From assembly GCA_018262975.1 (NCBI GenBank), contig JADFDG010000012.1, positions 74,099 through 119,791 on the forward strand: 45,693 bases of DNA. The letters are read 5' to 3'. The notes under the pieces are model-generated. The model had not been told where the DNA came from. It saw only the letters and a list, made by a program, of their open reading frames with translations, and did not search any database. Every line of letters begins with the position of its first letter. The first letter of the stretch is position 1. The DNA comes from Gammaproteobacteria bacterium (GTDB taxonomy: Bacteria; Pseudomonadota; Gammaproteobacteria; Pseudomonadales; JADFDG01). This document shows, in pieces, positions 8,834-16,750 of the stretch. The position numbers and the translations under genes were made by a program.

Positions 8834-11620
8834 ATGACCAAGCTGCCCTTCAAACGCCTCGCACTCGCCGTCGGCGTCGCCTCCACGATCCTGCTTGCCG
8901 GTTGCTCGTCGGAGGACGCCGACCCGACGCCGGTTTCCAGTACCCCGCTGCCTATCGATGGCGTGGTGTCCGGAATTATCAATGGCAACATCAGCATCGG
9001 TGGCGGCCTGTTTCTGGACGACATCTCGTTCGAGGGCACGGCGCCTACCTACGCTCTCTTTTCTCCCCTCGAGGGCCTGATCCCGCTGCCCACTGACTTG
9101 CTGTTTGCCGCAGCCAGCGCTACCGACGGCACCGCAAGCACCGATCCGGGCAACCAGGTCACCAACGCCATCAACGACCTGGACGGGTGGTCGACCAACG
9201 CTCAACTGGATATCAAGTTCAACGCCAACCTCGATCCCGCCAGCGTCAAAGGCCCGGGTAGTCCCGGGCAGAACGTGTTCCTGATCGTCCTCGACACGGA
9301 CAAGGCCTCTACGCCGTACGTCGACGATGCGCTGGATCCGGCGAACATCGACGGTATCGACGTAGCAGCCACGACCGCCCTGCAGGGCAACTACACGGTT
9401 GCCACCATTTCGGTGGATGGCGGCGAGAACAACGCGATCCGCATCTCGCCGACTTCACCGCTGCTTGCCAAGCGCAAGTACCTCGCCTTCGTATCGAATG
9501 TGCTCAGCCCGGTTCTCGACACCGATGGCGCACCCGTAGGGGCATCCATTTCCTACAGTTACTATGGTGACCTGAGTCTTCCGGCGCTGACTGGCCAGAC
9601 GGCCGGCATCCAGCAACTGGTGCAGGGACTGGAGCAGGTTGCTTCGTGCTTCCTGAACGTTGCCGGCGGCGGTGATCTTTGCCTGGGTGGCGCCACCACT
9701 GGCGCGATCCCCCTGGCTGCCGCCCGTTCCAGCCTGGTCATCACCAACAGCTTCACCACCACCGACCCGACCACCGTTCTGACTGCCATGGCTACGCCGT
9801 TCGGCGCCATGACGCAGGCCGGCGTACCGGCCGCTACCGCCGCGAACCTGATCCACACCGGTGCGATCGGCGAGATTCCGGTGCCGCGCAACCGCACCAT
9901 CGGCTTCTACGACACCGACATCACGCTGGCCGGGGCGCCGGAAGTTGACGGCCAGATCAAGGGTACCGACATCAAGGTGTTCCTTGACCCGACCAACAGC
10001 AACCCGGCCGTGCTGACCGGGCAGGCATATGTGTACCAGGGCTACATCACCGTCCCGTATTTCACGGACGCCCCGGCCAATACCGGCGAACTCGACAAGA
10101 TCCTCACCGGCACCTGGTCGACCAATACCGGCCTCGCCAACTTCCTCACTGACCTCAGCGATGACGCCACGGTAAACGGGTCCAAGTCCTACCCGTCTGA
10201 TGACGACGGCTCCTTCAACGTGACCTACCGCATGCCGTTTGCGCAGAAAGTGGAAGACGTCACCATCCCGGTGCTGCTGGTGCTCCCCGAACAGAACGAC
10301 CCGGAAACGGGCCTTGCAAGTGAAGGCTACAAGACGGCCATCTTCGTGCACGGCATCACCGGTGACCGCACAAATGCACTGCCGGTCGCCTACGCACTGG
10401 CAGCCAATGCCAACGTCGCAACCATCGCCATCGACCTGCCCACCCACGGCGTGGCCCCCGCGACGTCGGCGGGAGCGAACTCCGCTTACGCGACGTTCAA
10501 CGTCGACCACGGCTCGTTCAGTGCCGTTGCAGCGGCGGCGAGTGCCGGCATCGGTGAACGTCACTTCGATGCCGCGCGCCTGCTAGACGGAACCCCGGTC
10601 GCCATGCCGACTACCGCGACCGCCAACCCGGTGGATGGCTCGGTGGACTACCGCTCGGGCCGGCACTTCATCAACCTGACCTCGTTCGGCACCACCCGTG
10701 ACAACATGCGCCAGGCCGTTGTCGACCTGCTCAACCTCAACGCCTCGCTGGCGGCAATTGATATCGACGGTGACGATACCCCCGATCTCGACTCGGGAAG
10801 CGTCCATCTGGTCGGTCACTCGCTCGGCAGCATCCTGGGCAGCGTGTTTGTGGCGATCAACAACAGCGAAGATGTCCAGACCGCTTCCCAGGGCCTTTCC
10901 TTCCTGACGACCTCTACCGACTACCAGTTGCCCTATGTTGTCTCTGCTTCCCTGTTTGCCCCGGGCGGCCAGCTGACGAAGGTGATCGAGAACTCCCCGG
11001 CTTTCGCCCCGGAGGTGCTCATCGGTCTGGCAAGCAGCGGCGTGCCCCAGGGCAGTTCGGATTTCGACAAGTTCATGTATGTCCTGCAATCGACAATCGA
11101 TTCTGCGGACCCGGTCAACTTCGTATCGAAGTTCCAGTTTGACGATGGCACCAGTGGCACCGCGTTGCTGGTTCAGGAGATCGCCGGCACGCCGCCGTTC
11201 AGCTCGCTGATTCCCGACGTTGTGGTACCGGTGGAGGCCACCGGCACTTACGATCTCTTCTACGAGACCGCCATCCTCAACCGCCTGATTGCCCTCGGCT
11301 TCGGCAGCCTCGGCTATGAGTCTGTACCTGCCCCTCTGGCTGGCACCGAGCCGCTGCTCATGCTTGCCCACATCAAGGCGGACACCGACCCCGGCGTAAT
11401 CAATGGTGCTCCGGTACAGGCCACCGTCCGCTTCCTCGCCGGCCACCACAGTTCGTTGCTCTATCCGTCGGTTAATGGCCCCGGCCAGACGGCGACGGCG
11501 GCAGAAAACCTGGTCTGGCAGGACTCGCTGACGCAAATCATCGGCCTGATCAGCACCGATGGTGCCACCCTGCCGGTAGGCACCTTCGGTGCCGGCGCCG
11601 CGGCAAGCGTCATCAAGTAA
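8834..11620 (+). CDS. Pla-1/cef family surface lipase lipoprotein (VolA-like)
   Basis: A 928-residue lipoprotein with signal MTKLPFKRLALAVGVASTILLAGC and a clear lipobox, LAGC. The N-terminal part has the 'virulence factor lipase N-terminal' character (LPIDGVVSG..., FSPLEGLIPLPTDLLFA). The second half is an alpha/beta hydrolase with an oxyanion region FVHGITGDRTNALP and the nucleophile elbow GHSLG (Ser663). Just before the elbow lies a calcium-loop-like stretch DIDGDDTPDLD. Characterised relatives such as Vibrio VolA are surface-exposed lysophospholipases that release fatty acids for uptake. AGGA lies seven bases before the chosen ATG, and longer in-frame starts would abolish the signal peptide. 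The gene is divergent from the DUF1302/DUF1329/YCF48/RND cluster, suggesting a shared lipid-handling theme. A strong terminator follows. Confidence 0.88.
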   Translation: MTKLPFKRLALAVGVASTILLAGCSSEDADPTPVSSTPLPIDGVVSGIINGNISIGGGLFLDDISFEGTAPTYALFSPLEGLIPLPTDLLFAAASATDGTASTDPGNQVTNAINDLDGWSTNAQLDIKFNANLDPASVKGPGSPGQNVFLIVLDTDKASTPYVDDALDPANIDGIDVAATTALQGNYTVATISVDGGENNAIRISPTSPLLAKRKYLAFVSNVLSPVLDTDGAPVGASISYSYYGDLSLPALTGQTAGIQQLVQGLEQVASCFLNVAGGGDLCLGGATTGAIPLAAARSSLVITNSFTTTDPTTVLTAMATPFGAMTQAGVPAATAANLIHTGAIGEIPVPRNRTIGFYDTDITLAGAPEVDGQIKGTDIKVFLDPTNSNPAVLTGQAYVYQGYITVPYFTDAPANTGELDKILTGTWSTNTGLANFLTDLSDDATVNGSKSYPSDDDGSFNVTYRMPFAQKVEDVTIPVLLVLPEQNDPETGLASEGYKTAIFVHGITGDRTNALPVAYALAANANVATIAIDLPTHGVAPATSAGANSAYATFNVDHGSFSAVAAAASAGIGERHFDAARLLDGTPVAMPTTATANPVDGSVDYRSGRHFINLTSFGTTRDNMRQAVVDLLNLNASLAAIDIDGDDTPDLDSGSVHLVGHSLGSILGSVFVAINNSEDVQTASQGLSFLTTSTDYQLPYVVSASLFAPGGQLTKVIENSPAFAPEVLIGLASSGVPQGSSDFDKFMYVLQSTIDSADPVNFVSKFQFDDGTSGTALLVQEIAGTPPFSSLIPDVVVPVEATGTYDLFYETAILNRLIALGFGSLGYESVPAPLAGTEPLLMLAHIKADTDPGVINGAPVQATVRFLAGHHSSLLYPSVNGPGQTATAAENLVWQDSLTQIIGLISTDGATLPVGTFGAGAAASVIK

Positions 11621-11640
11621 CGCTGTATTGCTCCAGAATG

Positions 11641-11672
11641 AAAACCCGGCCTAGCGCCGGGTTTTCTTTTTT
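11641..11672. terminator. Bidirectional Rho-independent terminator
   Basis: A stem of AAAACCCGGC and GCCGGGTTTT with a five-base loop (11651-11655) is followed on the plus strand by TCTTTTTT. It ends the lipase transcript and, read on the minus strand, could also serve pepN, which converges on it. Confidence 0.85.
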
Positions 11673-11725
11673 CAGCGACCGGCAAGTTGCCGGACAGGGT
11701 GAACCGCCGCGCACGCGGCAGCCAG

Positions 11726-14395
11726 TCAGGCCTCGCCGCCGTGCCGCGCCTTGTGCACCACCTCGTAGAGATTCGGTGACAACGGTGTGCAGGCGAGGAT
11801 CTGCTCCATCGCCTCCGCCGCCCTCGCCTGCCGCACCCCGTCATAGCGCAACCAGCGGCTGAACTGCCCGGCCATGCGCGCCGCCACCTGCGGGTTCACG
11901 CGATCCAGCGCGATGACCTGCTCGGCGAGGAAGCGGTAACCGGCACCGTCGGTGCGGTGGAACTGCGCCGGGTTGCCGCCGGCAAAGGCACCGGTCAGCG
12001 CACGCACGCGGTTGGGATTGGTGAGTTCGAACTGCGGATGGGCCAGCAACGCGCGCGCGCGCGCCAGCGCATCGATGGCAGGGCTGGTGACCTGCACGCT
12101 GAACCACTGGTCCACCACCAGCGCCTCGTGCTGCCACTGGGCATGGAAGCGCGCCAGCAGGTCGTCCGCGCAGGCGTATCCGCCATGCACGGCAGCACGC
12201 AGGGCGGCAAACTGGTCGGTCATGTTGTCGGCGCGCGCGTACTGCTCGCGCAGCAGCGACTCGACTTCCGCGTCCGGCAACGCACCGAGCAAGCCCAGCA
12301 GGCCGTTGCGGAAGGCCCGGCGGGCGATGGCGGCGGCGCTGGCCTGCCAGGGGCCGTCAGCACGGAAGCGCTCGTACGCGCCGAGCAAGGGCTGGCGCAG
12401 CGCCAGCGCCAGCGCCTGGCGCAGCGCCTGGCGGGCCTCATGGACGGCACCGGGGTCGGCCACGGCCATCTGGTCGGCCACGTAGGATTCCGCCGGCAGC
12501 GCGAGCGCTTCGGCGGCCAGCGCGGGGTCCTCCGCAGCACGGGCGACAACGTCCGCCAGCAAGTCGCGCAGGGCGTCGGGCAGGCGCACCGTGCGCCCGG
12601 CCTGCACGTCCGCGGTGGCAGCCAGCAGGCTGCGCAGCATCAGGCGCTGGCCGGCGTCCCAGCGGTTGAATCCATCGCTGTCATGACGGGCGAGGAAGGA
12701 CAGTTGCTCGTCGCTGTACTCGTACTCCAGCTTCACCGGCGCCGAGAAGCCGCGCAGCAGCGACGGCAGCGGCCGGCGCGGCAGGCCGCGGAACACCAGT
12801 TCGGTCGATGCGTCGGTGATGGCCAGCAAGGTGCCGCCTTCGCCCTGCCGCAAGCGGGCATCGGCGTCCACCGGCACCGCCAGTTCCGCGCCGGACTGCG
12901 GGTCCAGCAGGCCGAACACCAGCGGAATGACGAACGGCAGTTTTTCCGCCTGGCCCGGCGTGCGCAGGCAGGACTGGCGCAGACGCAGCCGGTACTCGCC
13001 GCGCGCGGCGTCCCAGTCGTCGCTCACGGTGAGCACCGGCGTGCCCGCCTGCGCGTACCAGCGGCGGAACTGCGCGAGGTCGGTGCCGGTGGCATCTTCC
13101 AGTGCACGCACGAAATCGTCGCAGGTCACCGCCTGGCCGTCGTGGCGCGCGAAATACAGGTCGCAACCGCGGCGGAAGCCGTCGGCACCCAGCAGCGTGC
13201 GCAGCATGCGCACCACTTCCGCGCCCTTCTCGTACACCGTCACCGTGTAGAAATTGTTGATCTCCACGTAGGAATCCGGGCGCACCGGGTGCGCCAGCGG
13301 GCCGGCGTCCTCGGGGAACTGCACGGTGCGCAGGAAGTTCACTTCCTCGATGCGCTTGACCACCCGCGAATGCATGTCCTTGCTGAACTCGGCATCGCGG
13401 TAGACGGTGAAACCTTCCTTCAGGCTCAGCTGGAACCAGTCGCGGCAGGTAACACGGTTGCCGCTCCAGTTGTGGAAATACTCGTGGGCAATCACCGCCT
13501 CGACGCGCTGGAAGGCGGTGTCGGTCTGGGTACGCGGATTGGCCAGCACGCAGGAGGTATTGAAGACGTTGAGGCCCTTGTTCTCCATCGCGCCCATGTT
13601 GAAGTGCGACACCGCGACGATCATGTAGATGTCCAGGTCGTACTCGCGGCCGAACACCTCCTCGTCCCAGCGCATCGAGCGCTTGAGCGAGTCCATGGCA
13701 TGCGCGGTCTTGTCGAGGTCCTGCGGCTCCACGAAGATCTGCAGCGTCACGCGCCGACCCGACATCGTGGTGAATTCGTCTTCCAGGCAGGCCAGGTCGC
13801 CGGCGACCAGCGCGAACAGGTAGCAGGGCTTGGGGAACGGGTCTTCCCAGGTGGCGCGGTGGCGGCCACCGGGCAGCACTTCACGGGCCACGCGGTTGCC
13901 GTTGGACAGCAGCAACGGGTAACGGACCTGGTCGCCCTCGATGGTGGTGCGGAAACGCGCCATGACGTCGGGGCGGTCGAGGAACCAGGTGATGCGGCGG
14001 AAGCCCTCCGCCTCGCACTGCGTGCAGTACATGCCGTGCGAGACGTACAGGCCTTCGAGCGCGGTGTTGGCGGCCGGATCGATGTCGCCGACGGTGCGCA
14101 GGCGGAACGACTCCGGCACGCCGGGAATCTCCAGGTACTTCTCCTCCAGGCGGTACTCGCCGGCTTCCAGCGGCAGGCCGTCCAGCAGCAGCTCGCGCAG
14201 CGCGATGCCCTCGCCGTCCAGGCGCAGCGGCGCGCCGCCATCGGCCGACAACGGGTTGCGGCGGATGTCGAGGTCGGCGGTGACGCGCGTGTGTCCGTCG
14301 TGGATGTCGACGTACAGGGAAACGTGGTCGACCAGGAAATCGGGGACGCGGTAATCCTCGCGCCGGATCACCTGCGGTGCATGGTTGTCACGCAT
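11726..14395 (-). CDS. pepN: Aminopeptidase N (M1 family alanyl aminopeptidase)
   Basis: An 889-residue cytosolic zinc metallopeptidase that removes N-terminal residues from peptides, the main broad-specificity aminopeptidase of gammaproteobacteria. The M1 signatures are complete: the exopeptidase motif GAMEN (in MGAMENKGLNVFNTSC), the zinc site HEYFH (HExxH) with the downstream Glu in LKEGFTVYRDAEF, and the C-terminal PepN-type ARM-like helical domain with TNPNRVRALTGAFAGGNP. The length matches the E. coli enzyme (870). The start MRDNHAPQVIRREDYRVPDF aligns with PepN N termini, and the longer frame upstream runs into yeaC. It is 32 bases downstream of yeaC on the same strand, in a pepN-yeaC-nadK neighbourhood also known from pseudomonads. 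Confidence 0.96.
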   Translation of the reverse strand: MRDNHAPQVIRREDYRVPDFLVDHVSLYVDIHDGHTRVTADLDIRRNPLSADGGAPLRLDGEGIALRELLLDGLPLEAGEYRLEEKYLEIPGVPESFRLRTVGDIDPAANTALEGLYVSHGMYCTQCEAEGFRRITWFLDRPDVMARFRTTIEGDQVRYPLLLSNGNRVAREVLPGGRHRATWEDPFPKPCYLFALVAGDLACLEDEFTTMSGRRVTLQIFVEPQDLDKTAHAMDSLKRSMRWDEEVFGREYDLDIYMIVAVSHFNMGAMENKGLNVFNTSCVLANPRTQTDTAFQRVEAVIAHEYFHNWSGNRVTCRDWFQLSLKEGFTVYRDAEFSKDMHSRVVKRIEEVNFLRTVQFPEDAGPLAHPVRPDSYVEINNFYTVTVYEKGAEVVRMLRTLLGADGFRRGCDLYFARHDGQAVTCDDFVRALEDATGTDLAQFRRWYAQAGTPVLTVSDDWDAARGEYRLRLRQSCLRTPGQAEKLPFVIPLVFGLLDPQSGAELAVPVDADARLRQGEGGTLLAITDASTELVFRGLPRRPLPSLLRGFSAPVKLEYEYSDEQLSFLARHDSDGFNRWDAGQRLMLRSLLAATADVQAGRTVRLPDALRDLLADVVARAAEDPALAAEALALPAESYVADQMAVADPGAVHEARQALRQALALALRQPLLGAYERFRADGPWQASAAAIARRAFRNGLLGLLGALPDAEVESLLREQYARADNMTDQFAALRAAVHGGYACADDLLARFHAQWQHEALVVDQWFSVQVTSPAIDALARARALLAHPQFELTNPNRVRALTGAFAGGNPAQFHRTDGAGYRFLAEQVIALDRVNPQVAARMAGQFSRWLRYDGVRQARAAEAMEQILACTPLSPNLYEVVHKARHGGEA

Positions 14396-14427
14396 GGGTA
14401 TTTTCCCGGGATGATCGCGACCGGCGC

Positions 14428-14718
14428 TCAGTGCCGGTCGCGGATATGCAGCGGTTGCTCGTGCGCGTGGTCGTGGCTGTCGCAGGTTTCGCCGTCGGCC
14501 TTGGTGCCGCGGTCGATGTAGCCGGTGCGTTGCTCCGGCGGCAGGTTGCGGACTTCCCAGGCCAGCACCGCCTCCATGCACAGCTCGCGCTGCTCGTCGG
14601 TGAGGCGGCGACCGTCCGGGAACTTGCCGGTCTCGATGGCGCGCTTGAGCGCCTCGCAGGTGGTGGCATCCATGCGCGCGATCAGGGTTTCGTAGTCCAT
14701 CGCGGGCTCGTTTTTCAT
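14428..14718 (-). CDS. YeaC family (DUF1315) protein
   Basis: A 96-residue small protein of the DUF1315/YeaC family. The core MDYETLIARMDATTCEALKR followed by ETGKFPDGRRLTDEQRELC matches the family pattern of an N-terminal helix and a KxPDGxxLTxEQ motif. Its ATG (14718) overlaps the nadK stop as ATGA, so translation is probably coupled. A second in-frame Met six codons in (MDYETL) is an alternative start. The C-terminal tail is rich in His, Asp and one Cys (CDSHDHAHEQPLHIRDRH) and could bind metal (inference). The function of the family is unknown. Confidence 0.88.
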   Translation of the reverse strand: MKNEPAMDYETLIARMDATTCEALKRAIETGKFPDGRRLTDEQRELCMEAVLAWEVRNLPPEQRTGYIDRGTKADGETCDSHDHAHEQPLHIRDRH

Positions 14719-15587
14719 GGTTTGCTGGACCAGCCGAGTTTCGATCGGCAGGCTTCGTAGAAATCGTGGTCGTGCGGGTGCAGCAAGGTGAGCTTCTGCG
14801 CGCGCTTGCGCACGTAGATCACGTCGCCGGCCTGGGCGCGCACGCCGGCCTGGCCGTCGCAGCTGACCAGCGGCGAATTGTGACCGGAACGGATCACCAG
14901 CTTGATCTCGCTGTTGCCGTCCACCACCAGCGGCCGGCTGGACAGCGCATGCGGGTGCATGGGCACCAGCACGATGGCATCCAGCTTCGGGTGCATGATC
15001 GGGCCGCCACCGGACAGCGCGTAGGCGGTCGAACCGGTGGGCGTGGCGATGATCAGGCCGTCGGAACGCTGGTTGTAGACGAAGCGCCCCTCGATCCACA
15101 GTTCGAACTCGACCATGTGCACGCTGTCGCCGGCGCGGATCACCACGTCGTTGAGGGCGCTGCCGCCACCCACCGGGTGCTGTTCGCGGCGTACCTCGGC
15201 GTCGAGCAGGAAGCGCTTCTCGGTCTCGTAGTGGCCGTCGAGGATGGCGCCCAGTTGCCGCTCGAGTTCGCCCGGCATGATGTCGGTCAGGAAGCCGAGG
15301 TGGCCGCGGTTGACCCCGACCACCGGCGTGCCATAGCGCGACAGCGCGCGGGCGGCGCCCAGCAGGCAACCATCGCCGCCCACCACCACCACGAGGTCCG
15401 CCGATTCACCCAGTATCTTGCGATCGCCCACCTGCAGGCCATGGCGACCCAGCAGTTGCTCGATGTCGGCATCGAGGATGATGTTGCAGCCACGCGACTG
15501 CAGGAAGGTGATGGCGTGCCTGAGCGTCTGCACGACCTCGTCGCTGCCCGGCCGGCCGATCAGGCCGACGTTGCGGAAGTTCTCCAT
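14715..15587 (-). CDS. nadK: NAD kinase
   Basis: A 290-residue ATP-NAD kinase that makes NADP in the cytosol. The diagnostic GGDG motif is in VVVVGGDGCLLGAAR, the conserved N-D pair is in GGGSALNDVVIRAG, and the glycine-rich TPTGSTAYALSGGGPI loop is intact. The start MENFRNVGLIGRPGSDEV aligns with bacterial NadK; the frame is open further upstream, but that stretch overlaps the rhodanese-fusion gene. The gene begins 14 bases after that gene ends and overlaps yeaC by four bases, so all are likely in one operon with pepN. Confidence 0.96.
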   Translation of the reverse strand: MENFRNVGLIGRPGSDEVVQTLRHAITFLQSRGCNIILDADIEQLLGRHGLQVGDRKILGESADLVVVVGGDGCLLGAARALSRYGTPVVGVNRGHLGFLTDIMPGELERQLGAILDGHYETEKRFLLDAEVRREQHPVGGGSALNDVVIRAGDSVHMVEFELWIEGRFVYNQRSDGLIIATPTGSTAYALSGGGPIMHPKLDAIVLVPMHPHALSSRPLVVDGNSEIKLVIRSGHNSPLVSCDGQAGVRAQAGDVIYVRKRAQKLTLLHPHDHDFYEACRSKLGWSSKP

Positions 15588-15601
15588 CGACGCGGGCAGC
15601 C

Positions 15602-16672
15602 CTAGAAATCGACCAGGTGCTGCTTGCGCTGCGCCTGGGTGAGGGCATTCAGGCCGCCCTCGAGGACATCGACCTTGAAGCCGGCGTTCTTGAGCAGGAA
15701 GGCGGCCGCCGTGCTGCGCCGCCCGGTGTCGCAGTACACGAGGTAGTGCTTCTTGTTGTCGAGCAGGCGCGACTTCAGGCGCAGCACGTTGAGCGGCATG
15801 TTCTGCGCGCCGCGGAAGTGCTCGGCCTCGAACTCGTCGGCGGTGCGCACGTCGAGCCATTGCCCGCCGGTGGCCTGGCAGGCCTCGAAATCCACGGCGC
15901 TGACCACCGGTTCCTTGAGCAACTCGATGAAGTCGGCCTTGTCCAGGCGCATGAGGATGCCGTCGGTGGCCATCGACACCGTGGCATTGCGCGACGTTTC
16001 CGACAGCAGTGCTTCCTCGCCGAAACCCTGACCGGCTTCCAGCATTGCCACCACCACCGGCTGCTCGGCGCCCGGCGCCAGGACCGACACTTCGCACACG
16101 CCCTTCTTGATGAAATAGCAGCAATCGGCCGCGTCACCCTGGCGCAGCACCACGTCACCGGCCTTCAGCGGCACCGGCTTGAGACGACGGAAGATCTCCT
16201 GGATGTTGGCCGGCGGCACGCTGTAGAACAGGTTCGATTTCAGCAGCTTGATCATCCAGTCGGCATCCTGGTCGAGCTGCCGGTTGGAAGCGATGTCGAG
16301 GATCATGTAACCGGCCGACTGGTCCCAGGACAGGATGGTGTCCAGCCGGTAGCTGTCGAACTTGACGATGCTGACGTCGGTGAGCGCGGTGGCGGTGCTG
16401 CGGCGCGGCTGGAAGTGCTCGACCGGGTGCCAGCTCTCGATGCCACCGGAGGAGATCACCGTGCGCCGGCCCATCGAGTCGATGAGTTCCACCTCGCCGC
16501 TGAGCAGGTAGATGGTGGTGTTGTCCTCGTCACCGATGCGGAACAGCGTCTGACCCTTGGGGATCAGCGCAACGTCCTGCTTGGCCAGCAGCTGGTCGAG
16601 GTGATTCGACGTCAGCGAATTGACCGGCACGAAGGTCTGCAGGAGTTTCTTGTTGATCGACTGCTGGCTCAT
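15602..16672 (-). CDS. Cyclic nucleotide-binding domain protein fused to a rhodanese domain
   Basis: A 356-residue soluble protein with two cyclic-nucleotide-binding-like domains (about residues 20-135 and 140-258) and a C-terminal rhodanese domain (262-350). The second CNB domain has a good phosphate-binding cassette, GFGEEALLSETSRNATV (217-233). The first lacks one and may be structural. The rhodanese domain has the catalytic Cys314 in the active-site loop CDTGRRS and a typical WLDVRTADEFEAEH entry motif. No helix-turn-helix or kinase domain is present, so it is not a CRP-type regulator. It probably binds a cyclic nucleotide and transfers sulfur or senses redox state (inference). It lies directly upstream of nadK (14-base gap). 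GGAAACAGGG before the ATG is the ribosome site. Confidence 0.88.
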   Translation of the reverse strand: MSQQSINKKLLQTFVPVNSLTSNHLDQLLAKQDVALIPKGQTLFRIGDEDNTTIYLLSGEVELIDSMGRRTVISSGGIESWHPVEHFQPRRSTATALTDVSIVKFDSYRLDTILSWDQSAGYMILDIASNRQLDQDADWMIKLLKSNLFYSVPPANIQEIFRRLKPVPLKAGDVVLRQGDAADCCYFIKKGVCEVSVLAPGAEQPVVVAMLEAGQGFGEEALLSETSRNATVSMATDGILMRLDKADFIELLKEPVVSAVDFEACQATGGQWLDVRTADEFEAEHFRGAQNMPLNVLRLKSRLLDNKKHYLVYCDTGRRSTAAAFLLKNAGFKVDVLEGGLNALTQAQRKQHLVDF

Positions 16673-16750
16673 GGCCCTGTTTCCTGTTCCGATCCCGCCG
16701 CGGCACGCCGGGCGGGGTTACTGCAAGTCAATGAAGACACTTTCCGCCGG

